Part shown: positions 17,615 through 26,939 of the stretch, piece after piece
Numbering within the stretch: the stretch's first letter is position 1
Layout: the number at the start of each line of letters is the position of its first letter
From: Dyella_A sp050749815
GTDB taxonomy: Bacteria > Pseudomonadota > Gammaproteobacteria > Xanthomonadales > Rhodanobacteraceae
Assembly (NCBI RefSeq): GCF_050749815.1
Contig: NZ_CP192735.1
Coordinates: forward strand, 3,596,001 to 3,660,000
Reading direction: 5' to 3'
Length of the DNA stretch: 64,000 nt
Notes under the pieces: generated by a model
The model's database searches: none
What the model was told of the DNA's origin: nothing
Seen by the model: the letters and a program-made list of their open reading frames with translations, nothing else
Made by a program: the position numbers and the translations under genes

Positions 17615-18082
17615 ATGCCTTCGCGCGCCGCCGTGCTGATCGACCGACTCGCCCTGGCGCCGCACATGGAAGGCGGCCACTTCCGCCGCATCCACACCGC
17701 CAAGGCGGCACCGGGCCAACGCCCGGCGCTGAGCGCGATCCACTTCCTGCTGGCCGCCGGCGAACGCAGCGCGTGGCACTGCGTGGATGCCGAGGAGGCC
17801 TGGCATTTCGTCGAGGGCGATCCGCTGGAGTTGCTGGTCTACCATCCCGGCAGCGACCGGCTGGAACGTCTCCGGCTGGGTCCGCTGGGCGACCCCGACA
17901 GCGATGTGCAGCCGGTGCGCGTGGTGCCCGCCGGAGCGTGGCAGACGTCGCGCCCGCTGGGCGCCTATGCCCTATGTACCTGCCTGGTCGCGCCCGCGTT
18001 CGAGTTCGCGGGCTTCACCCTGCTGGACGATGACGCGCTCGCCGCGCGCCTGCGCGAGCTGGCGCCCGGCACGGGCGCGTGA
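17615..18082 (+). CDS. DUF985 cupin protein
   Basis: A 155-aa cupin of the DUF985 (pfam06172) group. Features are LAPHMEGGHFRRIH near the N-terminus, SAIHFLLAAGERSAWHCVDAEEAWHFVEGDPLELL as the cupin core with His and Glu ligands, and the late APAFEFAGFTLLDDD motif typical of the family. The biochemical role is uncertain; homologues are often annotated as cupin superfamily only. It follows tatC by six bases and converges with ctp at a 10-bp gap, so it is probably read through from tatABC. Confidence 0.9.
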   Translation: MPSRAAVLIDRLALAPHMEGGHFRRIHTAKAAPGQRPALSAIHFLLAAGERSAWHCVDAEEAWHFVEGDPLELLVYHPGSDRLERLRLGPLGDPDSDVQPVRVVPAGAWQTSRPLGAYALCTCLVAPAFEFAGFTLLDDDALAARLRELAPGTGA

Positions 18083-18092
18083 GCCGGTCGGT

Positions 18093-19442
18093 TCAGCGCT
18101 TGGCCGGCACCGCCGCCGGTCGGTTCAGCGCCAGCCCCTTGAGCACGTTGAGCGCCTGCGACAGCGCGTAGTCCTGGGTGGCCAGCTTGGCGTTCTCGGC
18201 GCTGCCGTCGTTGTTGATGTCCTTCGGCGCGTTGCCGTCCTCGTTGGCGAGGTGATGGCTGAGGTCGGCCTCGGAGGTGATCAGCTGCGGGCCGCTGTCG
18301 GCCTTGTTCACGGTGAGGTCGGCCAGCGCGATGTCCGGCTTGATGCCTTCGGCCTGGATCGAGGTGCCGCTGGGCGTGTAGTAGCGCGCGGTGGTGATCT
18401 TCACCGCGTGCTCGGCGTCCAGCGGCAGCACGGTCTGCACCACGCCCTTGCCGAAGGTGCGCTTGCCGATGATCAGCGCGCGGTGGTTGTCCTTCAGCGC
18501 GCCGGAAACGATCTCCGCCGCCGACGCGGTGCCGTTGTCGACCAGCACCACCAGCGGCGCGCCGTTGAGCAGGTCGCCCGGGTGGGCGCTGAAGCTGAGG
18601 TTGGCGTCGGCCAGGCGGCCGCGGGTGGTGACGATGGTGCCGGCATCGAGCAGGTCATCGCTGACCGCCACCGCGGCGGTCAGCAGGCCGCCGGGATTGG
18701 AGCGCAGGTCGAGCACCGCGCCCTTCTGCGCACCGTGCTTGGCGATCAGCTCGCCGACTTTCTTCTCCAGGTCCGGCGCGGTGTCCTCCTGGAACTGGCT
18801 GATGCGGATGTACGCGTAGCCGGGCTCGATCTCGCGCGTGCGCACGCTGGTGACCGAGATCTTCTCGCGCACCAGCGGCAGGTCGATCAGCTTGTCGCTC
18901 TTGTCGTGCACGATGGTGAGGGTGACCTTGCTGCCCGGCTCGCCGCGCAGGTCCTTGAACATCGCGTCGATGTTCTCCTCGGTGATCGGCTTGCCGTCGA
19001 TCTTGACGATGGTGTCGCCGGGCTTGATGCCCGCGCGCGCAGCCGGCGTGTCGTCGATCGGCGAGACGATGCGCAGCTGGCCGTCCTGCTCGATCACCTC
19101 GATGCCCAGGCCGCTGTAGGCGCCGGTGGTGTCCTCGGTGAGCTCGGCCAGGCCGTCCTTGTCCAGGTATTCGCTGTGCGGATCCAGTCCGGACAGCATG
19201 CCGCTGATCGCGGCCTTCATCAGGGTCTTGTTGTCGACCTTCTCCACGTACGCCTGGCGCACCACCTCGAACACCCGGCTGAAATTGCGGATGTCCTCCA
19301 GATCCACCGCATCGGGCGCACCGGCCGTCGAGCCGGCGGCGGCCGGCGCCGCTGCGCTCGCCGATGTCTCGGGGAGGTCCTGGCCGTGGGCCAGCGGCGC
19401 GGCGAGCAGGAGGGCGATCAGGCCGCAGGTGGAAAGACGCAT
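18093..19442 (-). CDS. ctpA: Carboxyl-terminal processing protease (S41 family)
   Basis: A 449-aa periplasmic S41 protease with a signal peptide ending at AHGQ. An N-terminal helical part is followed by a PDZ domain (about residues 95-185) and the protease domain. Ser307 in NGTASAAEI and Lys332 in GKRTFGKGVVQ form the Ser-Lys dyad. It trims C-termini of envelope proteins, including cell-wall hydrolases in other bacteria. The start at 19442 begins the signal peptide; the frame is open a further 44 codons without family similarity. It lies downstream of envC on the same strand. Confidence 0.93.
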   Translation of the reverse strand: MRLSTCGLIALLLAAPLAHGQDLPETSASAAAPAAAGSTAGAPDAVDLEDIRNFSRVFEVVRQAYVEKVDNKTLMKAAISGMLSGLDPHSEYLDKDGLAELTEDTTGAYSGLGIEVIEQDGQLRIVSPIDDTPAARAGIKPGDTIVKIDGKPITEENIDAMFKDLRGEPGSKVTLTIVHDKSDKLIDLPLVREKISVTSVRTREIEPGYAYIRISQFQEDTAPDLEKKVGELIAKHGAQKGAVLDLRSNPGGLLTAAVAVSDDLLDAGTIVTTRGRLADANLSFSAHPGDLLNGAPLVVLVDNGTASAAEIVSGALKDNHRALIIGKRTFGKGVVQTVLPLDAEHAVKITTARYYTPSGTSIQAEGIKPDIALADLTVNKADSGPQLITSEADLSHHLANEDGNAPKDINNDGSAENAKLATQDYALSQALNVLKGLALNRPAAVPAKR

Positions 19443-19552
19443 GGGAAAACTCCGGACAACTTGAGGTAAGCGCGGGCTGCGCGGCGGCTTGGACCGCTGG
19501 CGGCAACGGTAATTCCCGCGTTCGCTAGCCTGCGTCGCGGCACGGGGTGGCG

Positions 19553-20746
19553 TCAACGATGGCTGGCCAGCCAACTGCGCGGGTCCACCGGCTTGTTGCC
19601 GTGGCGCAGCTCGAAGTAGGCGCCGGTGTTGACCCCGGTCGGCGCCATCGCGGTGCCCACCGCCTCGCCGGCTTCCAGGGTGTCGCCCACGCGGTGCAGC
19701 AGCGCTTCGTTATTGCCGTACATGCTCATCCAGCCGCCGCCGTGGTCGAGGATCACCAGCATGCCGTAGCCGCGCAGGAAGTTGGCGAACACCACCCGGC
19801 CCTTGGCCACGGCGTGCACTTCGCTACCACCGGGCGCCTTGATCAGCACGCCGTTGCCGTAGCTGTGCACCGCCCCGGCTGCCGGCCACGGCAGGCTGCC
19901 GCGAATATTGGCCAGCACCGGCGTCTTGCCGCCGCCTGCCGGCGCGTGGCCGCCGTGCTCGCGCGCCGCAACGCGGGCGGCCTCGTCGATGGCTGCCTGC
20001 AGCTTGCTCACCAGCGAGGTAAGCGCGGCCTCGTCGCGCTTGAGCGCGGCCAGCCGGGCGGCTTCGTCCTGGTAGGTGGCGTCGATCTGGTCGGCCAGTT
20101 TCTTCTGCTCGGCCCGGCGCGCGGCCAGCGCCTTGGCCTGTTCGGCCTGCTGTGCGCGGGTGGCTTCCAGCGCCTGTTGCTCGGCGGTGATGGCGGTTTC
20201 CACGTCTTGCAGCTTGGTGAGGTCGGCCATCAGTTGCTGTACGCGCTGCAGGCGGTCTTGCTGGAAGTACTTGGAGTAGGCCAGCGCACGCGCGATGCGC
20301 GCCACGTCCTCGTCACCGAGCAGCAGGCGCAGGTCCGAGCCCTGGCCGAGCGCATAGGTGGCCCGCAGCAGGTCGGCGATGGCGGCCTTCTGGTGATCCA
20401 GTTTCGACTGCAGCGCCGACCGTTGCTGTTGCAACTGTTCCAGGTCGTGCTGCTTGGCGGCGATCTGCGCCTCGGTGGCACGCACCGCCCCGGCTGCGCT
20501 GGCCAGGGCGCGCGCGCGTTTGGCCAGTTCGGCGTTGACGCGATCGCGCTGGCTGGCGGTCTCCTCCTGCGCCTTGGCCAGCGCCTCCATGCGGCTGCGC
20601 ACGCTGTCCAGCTTGTGTTCGGCGCGGGCCTTCTCGGCGGCGCTCTGGCCGGTGCGGCGGGCCAGCACGGGCGGCGCGGCGAGCAGGGTGACGGCGCTGG
20701 CGAGGCAGATCGGCAGGAGCAGACGGAAAGCGGGAGGCGTGGGCAT
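19553..20746 (-). CDS. envC: Murein hydrolase activator, EnvC-like
   Basis: A 397-aa exported protein with a signal peptide, a long coiled coil (about residues 25-245) and a C-terminal LytM (M23-like) domain. In the LytM domain the usual zinc ligands are lost: where an active domain has HxGxD it reads GNGVLIKAPGG, and the HxH near the end is replaced by MYGNNE. This is the degenerate form found in EnvC, which activates amidases rather than cutting peptidoglycan. The start may be the ATG at 20746 or an in-frame ATG 21 bases upstream; neither has a clear ribosome site. It pairs with ctp. Confidence 0.85.
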   Translation of the reverse strand: MPTPPAFRLLLPICLASAVTLLAAPPVLARRTGQSAAEKARAEHKLDSVRSRMEALAKAQEETASQRDRVNAELAKRARALASAAGAVRATEAQIAAKQHDLEQLQQQRSALQSKLDHQKAAIADLLRATYALGQGSDLRLLLGDEDVARIARALAYSKYFQQDRLQRVQQLMADLTKLQDVETAITAEQQALEATRAQQAEQAKALAARRAEQKKLADQIDATYQDEAARLAALKRDEAALTSLVSKLQAAIDEAARVAAREHGGHAPAGGGKTPVLANIRGSLPWPAAGAVHSYGNGVLIKAPGGSEVHAVAKGRVVFANFLRGYGMLVILDHGGGWMSMYGNNEALLHRVGDTLEAGEAVGTAMAPTGVNTGAYFELRHGNKPVDPRSWLASHR

Positions 20747-20844
20747 GGGGGGATTATCACTGAGCATCGCGGTGGCGGCGAGGCGGCGCCGGAAGTCTCT
20801 TCCGCAACCACTTTGCGTTTTTCCGTTTAGACGCCCAAATGTCT

Positions 20845-20874
20845 TTGACGCGGCGCATCAAATGTGCGTACAGT
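20845..20874 (+). promoter_or_regulatory. Promoter of gltBD
   Basis: TTGACG at 20845-20850 and TACAGT at 20869-20874 are separated by 18 bases. The match to sigma-70 is five of six at -35 and four of six at -10. Transcription would start near 20881 and leave an 84-base leader with two hairpins before the TTG start. Confidence 0.55.
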
Positions 20875-20895
20875 CGGAGCGCACGTCTTGTCAAT

Positions 20896-20935
20896 CGCCT
20901 GCAGCGCGTGCGCTGCAGGCGTTGGTGTCCCCAAC
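20896..20935 (+). promoter_or_regulatory. Structured leader of gltBD: two tandem hairpins
   Basis: The first stem is 11 bp and perfect: CGCCTGCAGCG at 20896-20906, loop CGTG, CGCTGCAGGCG at 20911-20921. The second is 5 bp: GTTGG at 20921-20925, loop TGTCC, CCAAC at 20931-20935. They share one base and could be alternative folds. No T-run follows. A regulatory role is inference. Confidence 0.45.
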
Positions 20936-20964
20936 CGTTTCATCCAGCGATGAGGGAGGCGACC

Positions 20965-23900
20965 TTGCACCAGCAGGTTACGCCGCGCATGTACGACGCG
21001 AGCTTCGAACACGACAGCTGTGGCTTCGGCCTGGTGTCGCAGGTGGATGGGCGCGCCAGCGCCTGGGTGGTGGATACCGCGTTCGACGCGCTGGCCAAAC
21101 TCTCGCATCGCGGCGGCGTCAATGCCGACGGCGTCAGCGGTGACGGCTGTGGCGTGCTGCTGCATCGGCCGCGGCCCTGGCTGCGCGCGCTGGCCAAGGA
21201 ATCCGGCATCGCGCTGGGCGAGCGCTTTGCCGCCGGCGTGGTGTTTCTCGATCCGGCCGGCGGCGACGCCGCGGCGCTGCAGCTTGAGCGCAGCCTGCGC
21301 GAGGAGGGCGTGGAGACCGCCGGGTGGCGCGAAGTGGCGGTGAACGCCGAGGCCTGCGGTCCGCTGGCCGCGGCTGCGCAGCCGCGGGTGCGGCAGATTT
21401 TCGTCGAGCCCGCGCACGGCATGGACGAGGATGCGTTCGAACGCGCGCTGTTCCGCGCGCGCCGTCGCGCCGAGCACGCGCTGCGCGAAGACGCGCACTT
21501 CTACGTGATCACGCTGTCGGCCGACGTCATCGGCTACAAGGCGATGGCCGCACCCGGGCGCCTGCGCGAGGTCTACCCCGATCTGCTGCATCCAGCGCTC
21601 GCCTCCGATGCGGTGGTGTTCCACCAGCGCTTCTCCACCAACACCATGCCGCAGTGGCGTCTGGCGCAGCCGTTCCGGCTGCTGGCGCACAACGGCGAGA
21701 TCAACACCATCCGCGCCAACCGGCGCTGGATGCAGTCGCGCGAGTCGATCCTGCGTTCGCCGCTGCTGGACCTGTCCGACCTCGGCCCGCTGGTGCGGCA
21801 GAACGGCTCCGATTCGGAAAGCTTGGACAACGCGCTGGAAGTGCTGCTCGTCGGCGGGCTCGACCTGCTCGCCGCGATGCGCGTGCTGGTGCCGCCGGCG
21901 TTCGCTGCGCGCGAAGGCATCGACGAGGATCTGGCGGGCTTCTACGAGTACTACGCGCTGCACAGCGAGCCGTGGGATGGCCCGGCCGGCCTGGTGATGT
22001 GCGACGGCCACTACGCTGCCTGCACGCTCGACCGCAACGGCCTGCGCCCCGCACGCTGGGCGCTGTCGGCCGACAACCACCTGATCGTCGCCTCCGAGGC
22101 GGGCCTGTGGGACGTGCCCTCGTCACAGGTGGTTGCCAAGGGGCGGCTGGCGCCGGGCGAGATGATCGCGGTGGACCTGAAGGCCCATCGCCTGTTGCGC
22201 GATGCCGACATCGACGCCATCAACCGTTCGCGCGCGCCGTTCCGCGAGTGGCTGCGCGCCGGGGTGAGCTATCTCGAATCGGACCTGATCGACCCTTCGC
22301 TGGCCGCCGAGCCGCTGCCGCCGGATGAGCTGCACCGCTACCAGAAGCTCTACGGTCTCACCCGCGAGGAGCGCGAGTCGGTGCTGAAGGTGCTTGCCGA
22401 TCTGGAGGCCGAGGCCACCGGCTCGATGGGTGACGACACGCCGATCGCCGCGATGTCGCGCCAGGTGCGCCCGCTGTTCGATCGCTTCCGTCAGGCCTTC
22501 GCCCAGGTCACCAACCCGCCGATCGATCCGCTGCGCGAGAAGCTGGTGATGTCGCTGGTGACCCAGCTCGGTCCCGAAGGCAACGTGTTCGATTTTCGCC
22601 CGGAGAACGCGAAGCAGACGCTGATCAACTCGCCGATCCTCAGCCAGCGCAAGCTGCGCCAGCTGCTGGCGTTGCCGCAGTTCGCCGGCACGCCGCGCTT
22701 CGACCTGATGTACGCGCCGGAAGAAGGGCTGGAGCAGGCGCTGCGCCGGCTGTGCCGCGACACCGCGCAGGCCGTGCGTGAGGGCCATGTGCTGGTGTTC
22801 CTCAGCGATCGCTATCCGGAGCGCGGCAAGTTGCCGCTCCACGCCCTGCTGGCAGTCGGCGCGGTGCATGCGTACCTGATCGAGCAGGGCCTACGCTGCC
22901 AGTGCAACCTCATCGTGGAAACCGCCACGCCGCGCGATCCGCACCAGTTCGCCTGCCTGATCGGCTACGGCGCCACCGCGATCTATCCATGGCTGGCCTA
23001 CCAGAGCCTGTTCGAGCTCGGTCGCCAGGGCCACATCGACGCCGACCGCGCCGAGGTGGGCCGCAGTTATCGTCGCGGCATCCGCAAGGGTTTGCTGAAG
23101 ATCCTCTCCAAGATGGGCATCTCGACCATCGCCGGCTACCGCGGCGCGCAGTTGTTCGAGATCGTGGGGCTGGCGCCGGAGGTGGTGGAGCTGTGCTTCC
23201 CCGGCACGCCCTCGCGCATCGGCGGCGCCACCTTCGAGGATCTCGAGCACGACCAGCGCCTGCTCGCCGCCGAGGCCTGGAACGAGGCGCTGCCGCTGCG
23301 TGCCGGCGGCCTGTACAAGTACATGCACGGCGGCGAGTACCACATGTACAACCCCGATGTGATCGCCACGCTGCAGCAGGCGGTGCGCACGGGCGATGCG
23401 GCCGACTACCGCACGTATGCCAACCACGTCGATCATCGCCCGCCGTCGGCGCTGCGTGACCTGCTCGGCCCGCAGCCGCTGGCTGCGCCGATCCCGCTCG
23501 AGGAGGTCGAGCCGGTGGAGGCGATCCTCAAGCGCTTCGACTCGGCCGGCATGTCGCTGGGCGCGCTGTCGCCGGAGGCGCACGAAGCGCTGGCCACGGC
23601 AATGAACCGGCTCGGCGCGCGCTCCAACTCGGGCGAGGGCGGTGAAGATCCCGCTCGCTACGGCACCGAGAAGATGTCCAAGATCAAGCAGGTCGCCTCG
23701 GGTCGCTTCGGCGTCACGCCGCACTACCTGGTCAACGCCGAAGTGCTGCAGATCAAGATCGCGCAGGGCGCCAAGCCCGGCGAGGGCGGCCAGCTGCCTG
23801 GCCACAAGGTCGACGCCACCATCGCCCGGCTGCGTTACGCCAAGCCCGGGATCGGGCTGATCTCACCGCCGCCGCACCACGACATTTACTCGATCGAGGA

Positions 23901-25410
23901 CCTGGCCGAGCTGATCCACGACCTGAAGGAAGTGAATCCCGACGCGCTGGTTTCGGTGAAGCTGGTCAGTCATGCCGGCGTGGGCACCGTTGCCGCGGGC
24001 GTGGTGAAGGCCGGCGCCGATCTGATCACCGTGTCCGGCCACGACGGCGGCACCGGCGCCAGCCCGCTCACCTCCATCAAGTACGCCGGCACGCCGTGGG
24101 AACTGGGCCTGGCCGAGACCCAGCAGACGCTGCGCCGCAACGATCTGCGCGGCCGCGTGCGGCTGCAAACCGACGGCGGCCTGAAGACCGGGCTGGACGT
24201 GATCAAGGCGGCGATGCTCGGTGCGGAGAGCTTCGGTTTCGGCACCGGCCCGATGGTGGCGCTGGGCTGCAAGTACCTGCGCATCTGTCACCTCAACAAC
24301 TGCGCCACTGGTGTGGCCACCCAGCATCCGGTGCTGCGCAAGGAGCACTTCATCGGCCTGCCCGAGATGGTGATGAACTACTTCCGCTTCGTGGCGGAAG
24401 ACGTGCGCGCGCAGCTGGCGCAGCTCGGCGTGCGATCGCTTGAGCAGATCGTGGGGCGTACCGATCTGCTGCATCAGCTCGAAGGCACCACCCCGGTGCA
24501 TCACCGGCTCGATCTCTCGCCGCTGATCGACGGGCGTGGCCTCAGCGCCAGCGCGGATGCGACCTGCACGCTGGCGCGCAACCCGATGCGCGATCCCGCC
24601 GCGCTGGCCTCGCGGATCAGCGCCGACATCCGCGAGGCCGTGCTCGGCAAGCGTGGCGGCCGCTTCGAATACGCCATCGCCAACACCGACCGCGCGATCG
24701 GCGCGCGGCTGTCGGGCGAGGTGGCGCGCGCCCACGGTGACCACGGCATGGACGAATCGCCGATCACGCTCGCGCTCACCGGCGCGGCCGGCCAGAGCCT
24801 GGGTGCATGGAACGCGGGCGGCGTGCACATCGAGCTCACCGGCGAGGCCAACGACGGCGTCGGCAAGGGCATGGCGGGCGGTCGCATCATCGTGCGTCCG
24901 CCGGCCGATTCGCCGTTCGCCAGTCAGGACGCGGCGATTATCGGCAACACCTGCCTGTACGGCGCGACCGACGGCGAACTGTTCGCCGCCGGTCGCGCCG
25001 GCGAGCGCTTCGCGGTGCGCAACTCGGGCGCGCTGGCGGTGGTGGAAGGTGCCGGCGACCACTGCTGCGAATACATGACCGGAGGCGTGGTGGCGGTGCT
25101 GGGCAAGGTTGGCCTCAATTTCGGCGCGGGCATGACCGGCGGCTTCGCCTACGTGCTCGATCTGGAGCGCGACTTCGTCGACTGCTACAACCACGAGCTG
25201 GTCGACATCCTGCGCATCTCGCCGGAGGGCATGGAGCACTACATGCAGCACCTGCGCAAGCTGGTGACGCGCCATGTCGAATACACCAACAGCGACTGGG
25301 GCCGGCAGATCCTGCGCGAGTTCCGCGGGTTGCAGTACAAGTTCTGGCTGGTCAAGCCGAAAGCCGCGAGCCTGGCGGCGCTCGCCGACGAATTGAGGAG
25401 CGCGGCATGA
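20965..25410 (+). CDS. gltB: Glutamate synthase large subunit (GltB)
   Basis: The large subunit of NADPH-dependent glutamate synthase, 1481 aa. It converts 2-oxoglutarate plus glutamine to two glutamates. The class II glutaminase domain begins at Cys19 (in HDSCGFG), which is exposed by propeptide removal; a central domain, an FMN/synthase domain with SVKLVSHAGVGTVAAGV and GHDGGTGASP, and the C-terminal GXGXG domain follow. The 3Fe-4S cysteines are in CKYLRICHLNNC. I set the start at TTG 20965 because GAGGGAGG lies five bases upstream; an in-frame ATG at 20950 lacks a ribosome site. It overlaps gltD by four bases (ATGA). Confidence 0.93.
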   Translation: MHQQVTPRMYDASFEHDSCGFGLVSQVDGRASAWVVDTAFDALAKLSHRGGVNADGVSGDGCGVLLHRPRPWLRALAKESGIALGERFAAGVVFLDPAGGDAAALQLERSLREEGVETAGWREVAVNAEACGPLAAAAQPRVRQIFVEPAHGMDEDAFERALFRARRRAEHALREDAHFYVITLSADVIGYKAMAAPGRLREVYPDLLHPALASDAVVFHQRFSTNTMPQWRLAQPFRLLAHNGEINTIRANRRWMQSRESILRSPLLDLSDLGPLVRQNGSDSESLDNALEVLLVGGLDLLAAMRVLVPPAFAAREGIDEDLAGFYEYYALHSEPWDGPAGLVMCDGHYAACTLDRNGLRPARWALSADNHLIVASEAGLWDVPSSQVVAKGRLAPGEMIAVDLKAHRLLRDADIDAINRSRAPFREWLRAGVSYLESDLIDPSLAAEPLPPDELHRYQKLYGLTREERESVLKVLADLEAEATGSMGDDTPIAAMSRQVRPLFDRFRQAFAQVTNPPIDPLREKLVMSLVTQLGPEGNVFDFRPENAKQTLINSPILSQRKLRQLLALPQFAGTPRFDLMYAPEEGLEQALRRLCRDTAQAVREGHVLVFLSDRYPERGKLPLHALLAVGAVHAYLIEQGLRCQCNLIVETATPRDPHQFACLIGYGATAIYPWLAYQSLFELGRQGHIDADRAEVGRSYRRGIRKGLLKILSKMGISTIAGYRGAQLFEIVGLAPEVVELCFPGTPSRIGGATFEDLEHDQRLLAAEAWNEALPLRAGGLYKYMHGGEYHMYNPDVIATLQQAVRTGDAADYRTYANHVDHRPPSALRDLLGPQPLAAPIPLEEVEPVEAILKRFDSAGMSLGALSPEAHEALATAMNRLGARSNSGEGGEDPARYGTEKMSKIKQVASGRFGVTPHYLVNAEVLQIKIAQGAKPGEGGQLPGHKVDATIARLRYAKPGIGLISPPPHHDIYSIEDLAELIHDLKEVNPDALVSVKLVSHAGVGTVAAGVVKAGADLITVSGHDGGTGASPLTSIKYAGTPWELGLAETQQTLRRNDLRGRVRLQTDGGLKTGLDVIKAAMLGAESFGFGTGPMVALGCKYLRICHLNNCATGVATQHPVLRKEHFIGLPEMVMNYFRFVAEDVRAQLAQLGVRSLEQIVGRTDLLHQLEGTTPVHHRLDLSPLIDGRGLSASADATCTLARNPMRDPAALASRISADIREAVLGKRGGRFEYAIANTDRAIGARLSGEVARAHGDHGMDESPITLALTGAAGQSLGAWNAGGVHIELTGEANDGVGKGMAGGRIIVRPPADSPFASQDAAIIGNTCLYGATDGELFAAGRAGERFAVRNSGALAVVEGAGDHCCEYMTGGVVAVLGKVGLNFGAGMTGGFAYVLDLERDFVDCYNHELVDILRISPEGMEHYMQHLRKLVTRHVEYTNSDWGRQILREFRGLQYKFWLVKPKAASLAALADELRSAA

Positions 25411-26834
25411 CCGACAAGACCTTCCAGTTCCTCAACGTGCCGCGACAGCCGCCGCGCACCGTGCCGGTCAACGTGCGCGTGCTCGGTTACGGCGAGATCT
25501 CCGGCGACTTCGCCACGAAGGAGGCGGGCACCCAGGCCGAGCGCTGCATCGATTGCGGCAACCCGTACTGCGAGCACGCCTGCCCGGTGCACAACTACAT
25601 CCCGAACTGGCTCAAGCTGGTGCAGGACGGCCGCATCATGGAAGCGGCCACGTTGATGCATGAGACCAACCCGCTGCCGGAAATCTGCGGCCGCATCTGT
25701 CCGCAGGATCGCCTGTGCGAAGGCGCCTGCACGCTGGAGCAGACCGCGTTCGGCGCAGTCACTATCGGCAGTATCGAGCGCTGGGTCACCGACGAAGCAC
25801 TGCGGCAAGGCTGGCGGCCGGACCTCAGCCATGTGCGAGAGACCGGCAAGCGCGTGGCGATCGTCGGCGCCGGCCCGGCCGGCCTGGCCTGCGCCGACCG
25901 CCTGCGCCGCGCCGGCATCGCCGCCGACGTCTACGACCGGCAGAGTGAGATCGGCGGCCTGCTGACCTTCGGCATCCCGCCGTTCAAGCTGGAGAAGGAC
26001 GTGGTGCGCACGCGCCGCACCGTGCTGGAGGAGATGGGCGTGCGCTTCTTCCTCAACAAGGAAGTGGGCCGCGACATCGAGTTCGGCCAGCTGCTGGACG
26101 ACTACGACGCGGTGTTTGTCGGCACCGGTGCCTACACCTACGTCGACGGTGAGCTGCCCGGCCGCGCCCTGCACGGCGTGCACGACGCGTTGCCGTTCCT
26201 GATCGCCAACACCGAACGCCTGTTGCGCGACGAACCTTCGCCGATCGACCTCGCCGGCAAGCGCGTGGTGGTGCTGGGCGGCGGCGACACCGGCATGGAT
26301 TGCGTGCGCACCGCGGTGCGTCTGGGCGCGTCGTCGGTGAGCTGCGTCTACCGCCGCGACGAGGCGAGCATGCCGGGCTCGGCGCGCGAGGTGAAACACG
26401 CGCGCGAGGAAGGCGTGGAGTTCGTGTTCCAGCGCCAGCCGCTGGAGATCCTCGACGATGGCCATGGTCACGTGCGCGGCGTGCGGGTGATCGCCACCGA
26501 GCTGGTTGCCGATGGTCACGGCCGCCCGCGTCCGCAGAACATGCCGGGCAGCGAGTACGAGCTCGCCGCCGACGTGGTGATCCAGTCGTTCGGCTTCCTG
26601 CCCAGCCCGCCGGATTGGCTCAAGGCGCACGGCGTGACGCTGCAGCGCAACGGCCGGGTGATCACCGGCGCCGACGGCGCGCTGCCGCTGCAGACGGCTC
26701 ATCCGCAGATCTTCGCCGGCGGCGACAACGTGCGCGGTGCCGACCTGGTGGTGCGCGCCGTGTACGACGGACGCGAGGCCGCCGTGTCGATTGCCCGCAT
26801 GCTGCTGACCCAGGCGGTGGAAGCAGCAGCCTGA
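25407..26834 (+). CDS. gltD: Glutamate synthase small subunit (GltD)
   Basis: The small subunit, 475 aa, that passes electrons from NADPH through FAD and 4Fe-4S clusters to GltB. It has Cys-rich N-terminal motifs (RCIDCGNPYCEHACP and EICGRICPQDRLCEGAC), an FAD site GAGPAGLACADRL, and an NADPH site GGGDTGMDC. Length fits the family. It overlaps gltB and is cotranscribed. A hairpin with GGCCGCG arms follows its stop and may end the operon. Confidence 0.96.
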   Translation: MTDKTFQFLNVPRQPPRTVPVNVRVLGYGEISGDFATKEAGTQAERCIDCGNPYCEHACPVHNYIPNWLKLVQDGRIMEAATLMHETNPLPEICGRICPQDRLCEGACTLEQTAFGAVTIGSIERWVTDEALRQGWRPDLSHVRETGKRVAIVGAGPAGLACADRLRRAGIAADVYDRQSEIGGLLTFGIPPFKLEKDVVRTRRTVLEEMGVRFFLNKEVGRDIEFGQLLDDYDAVFVGTGAYTYVDGELPGRALHGVHDALPFLIANTERLLRDEPSPIDLAGKRVVVLGGGDTGMDCVRTAVRLGASSVSCVYRRDEASMPGSAREVKHAREEGVEFVFQRQPLEILDDGHGHVRGVRVIATELVADGHGRPRPQNMPGSEYELAADVVIQSFGFLPSPPDWLKAHGVTLQRNGRVITGADGALPLQTAHPQIFAGGDNVRGADLVVRAVYDGREAAVSIARMLLTQAVEAAA

Positions 26835-26842
26835 CGCGCGCG

Positions 26843-26867
26843 GGCCGCGGCGACCAACATCGCGGCC
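26843..26867 (+). terminator. Possible terminator after gltBD
   Basis: A perfect 7-bp stem, GGCCGCG at 26843-26849 and CGCGGCC at 26861-26867, lies nine bases past the gltD stop. A second 8-bp stem (CGACCGGC at 26883-26890, GCCGGTCG at 26905-26912) is followed by a pyrimidine run. Neither has a clear T-tract. TACACT at 26875-26880 could be a -10 for the next gene. Confidence 0.35.
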
Positions 26868-26939
26868 GGATCCTTACACTGGCGACCGGCACGGCATTCG
26901 CTGCGCCGGTCGTCTCCTTCTTCCACAGGATCGTGTTCG

